Shown here: positions 12,378 through 18,445 of the stretch, piece after piece | Layout: each line of letters begins with the position of its first letter | How positions within the stretch are numbered: the stretch's first letter is position 1 | Virus record (IMG/VR): IMGVR_UViG_3300007541_006778 | Coordinates: 1 to 22,157 of that record | From: a virus | DNA: 22,157 nucleotides | Reading direction: 5' to 3' (one strand) | Made by a program: the position numbers and the translations under genes | The notes under the pieces: generated by a model | Databases searched by the model: none | Seen by the model: the letters and a program-made list of their open reading frames with translations, nothing else | Told to the model about the DNA's origin: nothing

Positions 12378-12899
12378 ATGGAAATTCTTGAGTTTACAAA
12401 GGAAGCAACTAAACCTATTTTCGCTGCCAAATGCGGGGAGGGTTACGTAGGTTGCGTTAAAACAGATGATTTTGTTTGTTTTACTGTCGAAGTGTATGAA
12501 TCAGCATTAGCAGCTGCAAATAAAGCTCGATCTTTAAAGAAATCCATCGAATCTAAACACCCTGTAGAAGCTAAAGAAAAAAATAAAACGTTAGCTATTG
12601 TAAAAACTTCTAGCAAGAAGCAGAAAAAGAAAGTAACTTGTGTTAACAAGCTTTACTCGTTAACGGAAACTCAGGCCATGCCTCTCCTCAGCTTCAAAGA
12701 GGTGTGGGTAATAACAAGAGGTGATAAGTTCGTCTCTGATTGCATCAACAAAGAAAAGAAAGAACTCTGTGTATATACAAATAAACAGGAAAAAGCCAAG
12801 ATCTTCGAGTGTCACGAAGAAGCTAAATTGATGATGCGTACATTAAAAGGTACTGTTGGACCTGGTTTTGATCTGCTACGATTTTTTATAAGGCAGTAA
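12378..12899 (+). CDS. Hypothetical lysine-rich protein (173 aa)
   Basis: ATG 12378 is used; GTG 12342 in the same frame would add 12 residues. The protein seems to have two similar halves: IFAAKCGEGYVGCVKTDDFVCFTVEVYESALAAA and KEVWVITRGDKFVSDCINKEK then LCVYTNKQEKAKIF. Each is a short beta-meander followed by a helix, joined by a lysine-rich linker (KTSSKKQKKK). Such a duplicated beta-beta-alpha pattern suggests a small domain repeated twice. Calculated charge is strongly positive, so nucleic-acid binding is possible. It lies 51 bases after the polymerase gene and is probably co-transcribed. No family is recognised. Confidence 0.65.
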   Translation: MEILEFTKEATKPIFAAKCGEGYVGCVKTDDFVCFTVEVYESALAAANKARSLKKSIESKHPVEAKEKNKTLAIVKTSSKKQKKKVTCVNKLYSLTETQAMPLLSFKEVWVITRGDKFVSDCINKEKKELCVYTNKQEKAKIFECHEEAKLMMRTLKGTVGPGFDLLRFFIRQ

Positions 12900-12920
12900 G
12901 AACACGTAGCTACCTCTGAC

Positions 12921-13157
12921 ATGGCCACGCGATTTGCAGGAGATCTATTCAACATCGCCTATGACGATAGCGGGGATGTAGAAAGCTCTGTCTTAATGAG
13001 TAAGTTTCCCGAGTTAAGGAACGTAGGCTCCTTCCCTGCGTCCACTAAGCCCTCATTGGCTGACTTCTTCGCGAAGAAAACCTATGATAATCCTCAGTTA
13101 ACTGGTGGCGGCTTCGCACCCAAACCTTTTGGCGGGTTTAAAGTATCTGGATACTGA
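12921..13157 (+). CDS. Small Gly/Phe-rich protein upstream of the repeat protein (78 aa)
   Basis: ATG start. The N-terminal half has an acidic segment (YDDSGDVESSV); the second half is rich in Gly, Pro, Phe and Lys (GGGFAPKPFGGFKVSGY), probably disordered. This composition, shared with the next gene product, resembles that of minor virion or scaffolding-type proteins rather than enzymes. It ends in the double stop TGATAA. No family is recognised, and a structural role is only a guess from composition and neighbourhood. Confidence 0.6.
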   Translation: MATRFAGDLFNIAYDDSGDVESSVLMSKFPELRNVGSFPASTKPSLADFFAKKTYDNPQLTGGGFAPKPFGGFKVSGY

Positions 13158-13161
13158 TAAT

Positions 13162-13182
13162 CCCTTATACTTAAATTAAGGG
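13162..13182. promoter_or_regulatory. Hairpin with an embedded -10-like box
   Basis: CCCTTA (13162-13167) pairs with TAAGGG (13177-13182) around an AT-rich loop. The sequence TATACT (13166-13171) inside it matches five of six bases of a -10 box, 24 bases before the ATG at 13195, but no -35 box is found at the right distance. It could be a phage promoter with a non-sigma70 upstream element, or only a weak hairpin. Confidence 0.3.
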
Positions 13183-13194
13183 CTCCTCTGAAGC

Positions 13195-14355
13195 ATGACG
13201 GTTTCCACTGGCGGTACGACAACCGTAACTGACTACGTTAAGCCGAATAGCAAGTACGCTCCGATCCTCAAAGCGGGTAAGAAATTCGGTTTAGATCTAG
13301 CAGGTTTATTTGAAGACGAAGAATTTACTGGCGGTCTAGAAGGCTTAGGTCTTGTTCCCACAGTGGGGCAAAAAGCCCTGTTAAAAGGGCGTGGAGCTGC
13401 GTTGTCTTTTAGAGCACCAAAAGAGCCGACACGTATTTCGGAGTTTAAACTCGAGCCGGCTTCCACGGGTAGTTCGACGGTAGCCGCTACTCCTGCGCCG
13501 GCACCAGCACCGGCAGCGGCTCAAGCTTCAGCACCCCCGCCGCTTCTGCAAGCGATGGAGGAAGAATTAAAAACCTATTACGGAAACGTCGGCACTCTCA
13601 CCCCCTCTGATATCGGCAACTTTGGTATCGGTAAGAAAGATTACGAAGCAGCGATTGCGTCAGGTTACGATCCCAAGTCGATTAAGGATTATTTAGAAGC
13701 CAATATCGGAAGGGTCCAGGTTGGTAAGGGTCTTGCTGAACAACTCGGAATTAAGTGGCAGCCGAGTCCACAGGGTTCAGGGGCTTTCAGCATTAATACT
13801 ACGGACTACGATCCGAGTGCCTTTGGTGGTAAAAACTTCGGTCCTGAGGATATCAACTATCTCGCAACACAGGGGATCAGCCCTGGCGATATGGCCAAGA
13901 TTGCACAAGCGGCAGCTTCACGGGGCGCAGGCATCTCGAGTGCCGCAGCTCAGTATCTCGGTATTCCACAGGTGGCAGCAGGGGCCGGTGTGCCCGCAGC
14001 AACAGGAGGAGGCGCTTCTCAAGATGTGATTAACCAGAACGTCAAGGAAGCCTTCAGCAGCAATCAACAAGTTTCGGCAGCCACGCCGACAGCGAGCCAA
14101 GCCCGCTCGGCTGGTTACTCGGCTGGTGACGTGGGACGAAGCTACAACGCAGCCTCTGTTGGAGGGGCGAACTTCGGTCCGAAGGACGTTGCCGCTCTAT
14201 CTAACGCTGGTTATAGCGCAAGCCAAATCTCTAAAATCGCATCCTCCAGCGGGGCGAGAGTTACACCCGGAGCTAAGCAAGCTATGTCACAGGTCAAAAG
14301 TGGCGGTAGCAGCGGTCGTTTCTCTGCGCTTGCAGCAAGGGCTAGCCGTCGCTAG
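13195..14355 (+). CDS. Ala/Gly/Pro-rich protein with repeated NFGxxD modules (386 aa)
   Basis: After a Thr/Gly-rich start and a short globular-looking region (20-90) comes an Ala-Pro linker (97-117). Three modules of about 41-45 residues follow: 142-186 (NFGIGKKDYEAAIASGYDP...), 214-257 (NFGPEDINYLATQGISPGD...) and 326-366 (NFGPKDVAALSNAGYSASQ...), with a partial copy near 299-320. The shared pattern is N-F-G-x-x-D-[VIY]-x-x-L/A-x-x-x-G-[YI]-[SD]-x-x-x-[IM]. Each module looks like a two-helix unit. The C-terminus is basic (ARASRR). A virion or DNA-associated structural role is plausible for a phage; no enzyme motif is present. A terminator follows. Several other-frame ORFs inside are shadows caused by the biased composition. 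Confidence 0.75.
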   Translation: MTVSTGGTTTVTDYVKPNSKYAPILKAGKKFGLDLAGLFEDEEFTGGLEGLGLVPTVGQKALLKGRGAALSFRAPKEPTRISEFKLEPASTGSSTVAATPAPAPAPAAAQASAPPPLLQAMEEELKTYYGNVGTLTPSDIGNFGIGKKDYEAAIASGYDPKSIKDYLEANIGRVQVGKGLAEQLGIKWQPSPQGSGAFSINTTDYDPSAFGGKNFGPEDINYLATQGISPGDMAKIAQAAASRGAGISSAAAQYLGIPQVAAGAGVPAATGGGASQDVINQNVKEAFSSNQQVSAATPTASQARSAGYSAGDVGRSYNAASVGGANFGPKDVAALSNAGYSASQISKIASSSGARVTPGAKQAMSQVKSGGSSGRFSALAARASRR

Positions 14356-14376
14356 AACCTCAACTAAAAGCAGACT

Positions 14377-14402
14377 AAGCTGGGGCACACCCAGCTTTTT
14401 TT
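14377..14402 (+). terminator. Intrinsic terminator after the repeat protein gene
   Basis: AAGCTGGG (14377-14384), loop GCACA, CCCAGCTT (14390-14397), with a run of seven T (14396-14402). The T-run is directly followed by the GTG start of the next gene, leaving no leader. Confidence 0.93.
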
Positions 14403-14984
14403 GTGGAAACACAGGACTACACGCTACAAATAGTAAAAAACAAATATCAACTGTTGCTAGCGATTAACTCAATAGACGCTGCCCACGCGCAGGCGCAAGC
14501 TTGCGACATAGCCAGAGCACTAAAAGCGGATAAATTTCATTTAACTTACGCAAAGACAGAAGATACAGACATAAGCAATATGTTTAAAAGGTTGGCATTC
14601 AGCGAGTTCTCATATAAAGAGTGTGCTCTATGGGAGGGAAAGCTCACGGCAAAGGCGCCTGTCTTCTACACGTTAGGAGAACGCTACTATGTGCGTACTG
14701 TAATATTAGACTACTTAGACGTACATAGAGACAACTACGTGCGCCCGTCTTGTGGGTGTCACCTGTGTATAAATCCGCTACACAACTCATTTAAAAGCAC
14801 GAAGGCTTCAAAAATAACTGGCGCGGAAACGAAACTGGCGCTAGCCTTTGCCAGCCAAGGCACCTCTGTAACGGAGATTGCTAAGGCACTAAAGGTCCAC
14901 CGTTCAACCATCTACAGAATCCTCAAACATGAACGTTTTTATCCTCGGTCTGAGAGTGACAAGCGAGGCACTCGAGGACGATAA
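14403..14984 (+). CDS. HNH-like zinc domain plus C-terminal helix-turn-helix protein (193 aa)
   Basis: GTG start abutting the terminator; TTG 14454 is an alternative. Residues about 73-135 follow the HNH_3 layout (CALWEG...YYVRTVILDYL...VRPSCGCHLCINPLH): the C-x-x-C-x-N-P-x-H half is present (C119, C122, N124, H127). The usual HR of the first strand is VR here, and the His expected before the first cysteine (R-H-x-C) is Pro (R-P-S-C), so nuclease activity is doubtful. Residues 143-177 form a resolvase-like HTH (LAFASQGTSVTEIAKALKV, HRSTIYRIL). Such two-part proteins are usually homing-type nucleases; this one may act as a DNA-binding regulator. Its 3' end overlaps the SSB gene by 56 bases. 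Confidence 0.7.
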   Translation: METQDYTLQIVKNKYQLLLAINSIDAAHAQAQACDIARALKADKFHLTYAKTEDTDISNMFKRLAFSEFSYKECALWEGKLTAKAPVFYTLGERYYVRTVILDYLDVHRDNYVRPSCGCHLCINPLHNSFKSTKASKITGAETKLALAFASQGTSVTEIAKALKVHRSTIYRILKHERFYPRSESDKRGTRGR

Positions 14985-15576
14985 AGGAATTGTAAATGTC
15001 CTTTGCGAATCGCTGCCTTCTAGTGAGAAGAGGGTGGCAACAAAGACCCAACTCTCAATGCCCAAAGACCACTACGTAGGGAAACTCTTAAAAGGGCTAA
15101 AAGAGCAAGACAACGTACTGGCCTTAGGTCCTACGCGGGCAACGGTTGACGGTGTACTGCAAATGCAACCGATTTTGATTGTGAACCAGGAGAACTGGGA
15201 AGACCTACTGGCAGTGAACCTTTTCGTAGCCACGGGTGGGCTTGGGCCTAAGACCGAGGAAACTCAGCTAGATGACGTGACTGTAACCAACCGTTCGTTG
15301 GCATGGCAGAACGAAGAAGGCGAGACAAACTGGTTCAAGCTGACCGCTTGGGACAAACTCTCAAGCCAGCTTGCCGAATTGTCACCAGGTACACCTACTA
15401 TCGCAGTGGGTAGGGTGTCTACAAGCGAAAAAGAAGATAAGCGCTACATTAACTACGGGGTAGACAAAGTTCTTTACCTTCCCAAGGGCACCCGGACCGC
15501 TCCTAAAAAAGCGGCTGATCCTGATAAGGGTCGTGTATCCACGGCTGCTCTCGGCTCTCTCGACTTCCAATTCTGA
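14929..15576 (+). CDS. ssb: Single-stranded DNA-binding protein with two OB-fold-like halves (215 aa)
   Basis: The C-terminal half (about 94-185) matches the bacterial SSB OB-fold: VNLFVATGGLG, VTVTNRSLAWQNEEGETNW, FKLTAWDKLSSQLAEL, and GTPTIAVGRVSTSEKEDKRY. The N-terminal half (1-90) looks like a second, diverged OB-like unit (VFILGLRVTSEAL; RVATKTQLSMP; LLKGLKEQDNVLALGP). The protein ends with a linker and GSLDFQF, reminiscent of the acidic-Phe tail by which SSBs recruit partners. It coats single-stranded DNA during replication and recombination. The ATG 14929 lies inside the upstream gene; no better start is seen. The gene is co-directional with the next one, 14 bases away. Confidence 0.8.
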   Translation: MNVFILGLRVTSEALEDDKGIVNVLCESLPSSEKRVATKTQLSMPKDHYVGKLLKGLKEQDNVLALGPTRATVDGVLQMQPILIVNQENWEDLLAVNLFVATGGLGPKTEETQLDDVTVTNRSLAWQNEEGETNWFKLTAWDKLSSQLAELSPGTPTIAVGRVSTSEKEDKRYINYGVDKVLYLPKGTRTAPKKAADPDKGRVSTAALGSLDFQF

Positions 15577-15590
15577 TTTAGGTAACTCCA

Positions 15591-16412
15591 ATGGTGTTCA
15601 TCGCAGGTAAGTTTTCGGCTGATGAGATTCTCTGTCAGATTCCGCCGCACACACTTCGCATCGATCTTCAGGCGCGTCGCTGGAAATCCGATAGTGATCC
15701 AGATTCCGCGATCACAGATGCCAACGATAATGGTATCCCGATCGAGTTTGTTTTACTCGGATTCACCCCTTACTTCGGGAATCTCGGTATGCGAACGCAT
15801 GAAGAGTTTATTCGTATTGCTTACATTGGGGTTAGCCCTAACCATCGTTTACTACCTCCCCGGTGTGTATCTACGAGTATCATCTCTGGTAAATCGAGTC
15901 AAAAGAACTTTATCTCCTACTTCCAAAACCTCTACAACAACCGCATCAACGTGGCGGAAATAGTCACGTCAACTAAGTTCGTCACCAAGAGCTTTAACGA
16001 GCGTGATCCTCATACCGGCGCTGATGGTGCCAAGATTAACTTTAATGCAGTTGAGTTTCGGGATCGCCCCGCAAAGGGTGATGAAGAAACTAAACTCATT
16101 GAGGATATTTTGAAATGGCTTGAAAACGATCGAGGAGAGCTGGTATCAGCTGCATTACGTTCTAATATCTCCGGCAGCAATCTGGTTGAGCTTCCTTTGG
16201 GAGTCGACCACTCGGAGATTAAAGAAGCTTTCATCGAAGCTAACCCTAAGCGTCTCGAAGCTTCTGGACTCGGCTCTCTCCCTCCATCCGCTGCGACCGC
16301 TGGGAAACCTGCTGACGAAAACGAACCACCTAACCCTAAGAAAGCTTCAGGAGCTAAGGAGTTGTCTGAAGAACAAAAAGAAGCTTTAAAAGCAGCAGGA
16401 CTAGACTTCTGA
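15591..16412 (+). CDS. Hypothetical protein encoded next to SSB, SSB-like tail (273 aa)
   Basis: ATG 15 bases after the SSB stop, in the same unit and before a shared terminator, which suggests a joint role in DNA replication or recombination. The N-terminal ~180 residues are a mixed fold with beta-prone segments (TLRIDLQARRWKSD; IPIEFVLLGFTPYFG; FIRIAYIGVSPNHR) and S-x-K-x-F motifs (VTSTKFVTKSF), perhaps another OB-like domain. Residues about 225-258 are a Pro/Ala/Ser linker. The end is acidic-helical: ELSEEQKEALKAAGLDF, close in style to the SSB tail. No family is securely recognised; single-strand-binding or annealing accessory function is an inference from context. Confidence 0.72.
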   Translation: MVFIAGKFSADEILCQIPPHTLRIDLQARRWKSDSDPDSAITDANDNGIPIEFVLLGFTPYFGNLGMRTHEEFIRIAYIGVSPNHRLLPPRCVSTSIISGKSSQKNFISYFQNLYNNRINVAEIVTSTKFVTKSFNERDPHTGADGAKINFNAVEFRDRPAKGDEETKLIEDILKWLENDRGELVSAALRSNISGSNLVELPLGVDHSEIKEAFIEANPKRLEASGLGSLPPSAATAGKPADENEPPNPKKASGAKELSEEQKEALKAAGLDF

Positions 16413-16440
16413 GCTAGCATTAAAGAGTGAAGGTCGAGTA

Positions 16441-16468
16441 GAGGGTGTACACACACCCTCTTTTTTTT
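16441..16468 (+). terminator. Strong intrinsic terminator between convergent genes
   Basis: GAGGGTGT (16441-16448), loop ACAC, ACACCCTC (16453-16460), then eight T (16461-16468). It ends the SSB unit. The stop codon of the minus-strand nblA-like gene is at 16470-16472, so the terminator lies exactly between the two convergent genes. On the minus strand no T-run follows the hairpin. Confidence 0.95.
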
Positions 16469-16469
16469 G

Positions 16470-16706
16470 TCATCGCTTTAATAGGTCATCTATAGCAGGC
16501 AACGGCATTTGATTCACTAAACACCACTGAGTTAATTTTGAAAACAATCTGCCGCGAACGAGGTAGTTGGCATGAGTCAGGTCTAGGATCTCAAGCAACT
16601 CCTTTTTATCGAGCTTGGCTGCTTTCTTCATGAACTGCAGGTGAAGGAACTCCTGCTCCAATCCCATAAACTCCTTTAGACGTTTTAGACTACTCTCATT
16701 ATCCAT
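16470..16706 (-). CDS. nblA: NblA-like phycobilisome degradation adaptor (78 aa)
   Basis: NblA proteins bind phycobilisome subunits and direct them to Clp proteolysis; some freshwater cyanophages carry the gene. The core from residue 16 (L-E-Q-E-F...F, 16-25; L32; E36; L41; V50-R51; L58) lines up without gaps with cyanobacterial NblA as I remember it: L-E-Q-x-F-x4-F, a central L at the same spacing, V-R, then a closing L. Two helices are predicted with a short turn at about 31-34, as in NblA. It is longer than the usual ~60 residues, with 15 extra residues at the N-terminus and ~17 at the C-terminus. ATG 16706 shares two bases with the divergent ATG at 16705. Identification is by eye, without a database search. 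Confidence 0.65.
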   Translation of the reverse strand: MDNESSLKRLKEFMGLEQEFLHLQFMKKAAKLDKKELLEILDLTHANYLVRGRLFSKLTQWCLVNQMPLPAIDDLLKR

Positions 16707-17229
16707 GAAGTTCTACCAAGTTCCTAGATTCATTTTTAATCCTATCGCATCCGAAGGCATTTGCGAAGGGAGTTGCTTACTTCCTACAGATTGGGAGGGT
16801 AGTTTAGAGAAGGAAATAAGAGTATACGGGAAGGATGACATAACCTCAAATAAGATAGAAGCCAATATTACAGACCCTGATTGGTGGTACGCAAATAAAG
16901 GAAAAGTGGACTGGGTAATCGCTATTACCCAGGGTTCGGAATACACTGAATGGATACTGGATTACGGATTAGATACCGCAAATAAGGGGCTCTGTATCCT
17001 GGACCGAATAACCTTCCTTGAGCCCACACGGAAACGGGAGGGCTTCCTAGATAATAGCTGTTTAACAAACCTAAAAATTTTGTCTCCGCGACCAGCTTTT
17101 CGTGCGGATGGTAATCAATCAAAGGACTCTGTGACTTCTGCATGGTTTGTATTCCGAAAAGCAGGAGCCGCTCGGGTTAATACAAAAGTCGATTTCGAAG
17201 TAGGGTGGGACCGCCCTAAAAGAACTTGA
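16705..17229 (+). CDS. Degenerate DNA adenine-methyltransferase-like protein (174 aa)
   Basis: The C-terminal two thirds follow the pattern of small phage DNA methyltransferases: a D-P-x-x-W, VDWVI, then ITFLEPTRKREGFL, LKILSPRPAF, and SVTSAWFVFRKAG at the end. In active members VDWVI leads into the catalytic N-P-P-[FY]; here it reads VDWVIAITQGSEY, so the catalytic motif is gone. The SAM-binding stretch expected near the N-terminus (G-x-G type) appears as NPIASEGICEG, only partly conserved. The protein may be an inactive fold reused for DNA binding or host-methylase interference, or an unrelated protein with similar strands. The start ATG overlaps the divergent nblA-like start; two bases separate its end from the next gene. 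Confidence 0.55.
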   Translation: MKFYQVPRFIFNPIASEGICEGSCLLPTDWEGSLEKEIRVYGKDDITSNKIEANITDPDWWYANKGKVDWVIAITQGSEYTEWILDYGLDTANKGLCILDRITFLEPTRKREGFLDNSCLTNLKILSPRPAFRADGNQSKDSVTSAWFVFRKAGAARVNTKVDFEVGWDRPKRT

Positions 17230-17230
17230 A

Positions 17231-17545
17231 ATGAAAGGACGCATGGAGACCCTGCTACAGCAGATCATATTAAACTTAGAAAAACAAAACAGTAAGCTAG
17301 ATAAAATAACAGGTCTCTTAACAGCAGATCAACTCATGAATGAGTGTGTTGATCAGCATGGCAAAGCAAGAGCACCAGAAGAATGCGCCAGCATAGTAGT
17401 TGAATCCTTTTCCGCTGGCCTGTGCTTGATGGGAGAGTTGGATCAAAGAACGCGAGACTATAAATATCAGAAGGATGAATTTTTCATAGATGAAGATGAT
17501 GAAGATGAGGAACTTGGGCCTGATATGTCCGTTAGCTCGTTTTAA
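17231..17545 (+). CDS. Small protein with highly acidic C-terminus (104 aa)
   Basis: ATG two bases after the previous stop. The N-terminal ~35 residues are a heptad-like helix (LLQQIILNLEKQNSKLDKI), the middle contains a short helical domain with cysteines (NECVDQ, ECASIV, GLCLMG), and the end is extremely acidic (FFIDEDDEDEELGPDMS) before a final VSSF. The acidic tail could mimic DNA or serve as a binding tail for replication partners, like SSB tails, although this is unproven. It sits directly upstream of the exonuclease gene. No known family. Confidence 0.68.
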   Translation: MKGRMETLLQQIILNLEKQNSKLDKITGLLTADQLMNECVDQHGKARAPEECASIVVESFSAGLCLMGELDQRTRDYKYQKDEFFIDEDDEDEELGPDMSVSSF

Positions 17546-17569
17546 ACTGAAAAATAGATAGAGTAAATT

Positions 17570-18349
17570 GTGTCAGACACTCGGGTAACTATAAATGGTC
17601 TAAGGCACTACCTCTGCGATGGTGTGCCTAAACCGCTGCCTTCAGTCACCTCAATCCTTAGTGCCACGCAGTCAGAAGAGACTCAGAGAAAGCTTGCGAA
17701 CTGGAATAAGCTAAACCCCGGCGTAGCTGATGAGGCTGCCACAAGGGGGACCTGGATCCATAACAGCGTTGAGAACTATTTAAAAGGTTTACGTGTAATT
17801 CCTCCTCAACAGTACGAACCTTACTGGCGGGGAATGCCTGAACTTTTAGATTCCTTACTGGGAAACGCTCGGGTTCTGTGGTCTGAGAAACCCTTTAATC
17901 AACCAAAATGGTCTAAGTATGTAGGTGACGACGGAGTAGGTCGTATACATTACTATGACTCAAAGACAGGTTACGGGTATGCAGGATGCTGTGACCTTAT
18001 CTATATGAATGAAAACGCTGAGATAGTACTAGCCGACTTCAAAACAAGCAACGGACCTTACTCGGCACGCTTCCCCAAGAAGGATCAAAATATTGATGAT
18101 AGGACTCGAAAGGCTTTAATATCAGGGGTTTTCAAAACTAAAAAAACAAGACTACAGCTAGCTGCTTATAAAGCAGCCGCTGAATTATGTCTAGGTATAA
18201 AAATTTCAAAGACTCAAATAATAGTAACAACAGCAATAGAAGAGTTCGATACGCAGATATTTACGTTCGGAGAGAATGAAATAGAGAGCGACAGTAAGGC
18301 CTGGTTTGAGACAGTCAAGCAATTCTACGAAATGCAGAACTCGCCGTAG
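17570..18349 (+). CDS. PD-(D/E)XK exonuclease, RecB/MGME1-like (259 aa)
   Basis: GTG start (17570) giving MSDTRVTINGLRHYL; no ATG is suitably placed. The nuclease core is clear: PSVTSIL (24-30), RGTWIHNSVENYL with H64 and E68, YAGCCDLIY (G139, D142), VLADFKTS with the D156-x-K158 catalytic pair, and RLQLAAYKAA (Q195, Y199). This order (H-x3-E, G-x-x-D, D-x-K, Q-x3-Y) is that of RecB-type phage exonucleases and the mitochondrial MGME1 family, which process DNA ends in replication or recombination. Being next to the primase-helicase supports such a role; it could also help degrade host DNA. Active-site residues look complete. Confidence 0.87.
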   Translation: MSDTRVTINGLRHYLCDGVPKPLPSVTSILSATQSEETQRKLANWNKLNPGVADEAATRGTWIHNSVENYLKGLRVIPPQQYEPYWRGMPELLDSLLGNARVLWSEKPFNQPKWSKYVGDDGVGRIHYYDSKTGYGYAGCCDLIYMNENAEIVLADFKTSNGPYSARFPKKDQNIDDRTRKALISGVFKTKKTRLQLAAYKAAAELCLGIKISKTQIIVTTAIEEFDTQIFTFGENEIESDSKAWFETVKQFYEMQNSP

Positions 18350-18366
18350 AATTAAGGCCCCGACTG

Positions 18367-18383
18367 AAGAGAAGACCTCTCTT
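18367..18383 (+). promoter_or_regulatory. Weak hairpin in the gap before the primase-helicase gene
   Basis: AAGAGA (18367-18372), loop AGACC, TCTCTT (18378-18383), followed at some distance by a T-rich stretch (GTTTTCTTTCT). It may be a weak terminator or a leader hairpin in the 96-base gap 18350-18445. Nothing else is clear in that gap. Confidence 0.3.
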
Positions 18384-18445
18384 AAGGTTTTCTTTCTGCA
18401 GAATACAGGGCACATAGGGCATACTGGGTACCTCGACAACACTCC

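Noticed and set aside
14126-14467. 113-codon plus-strand frame spanning the end of the repeat protein and the terminator
   Set aside because: It is an other-frame shadow in a compositionally biased gene and reads through a strong terminator.
16010-16456. 148-codon minus-strand frame opposite the SSB neighbour
   Set aside because: Ser/Ala/Pro-rich antisense shadow that includes the terminator arm; the plus-strand frame has the operon context and SSB-like tail.
16675-16702. TTTAGA-16-CATTAT as a promoter for the gene at 16705
   Set aside because: The predicted start of transcription would fall after the ATG, so it cannot serve the annotated start, and both boxes are weak.
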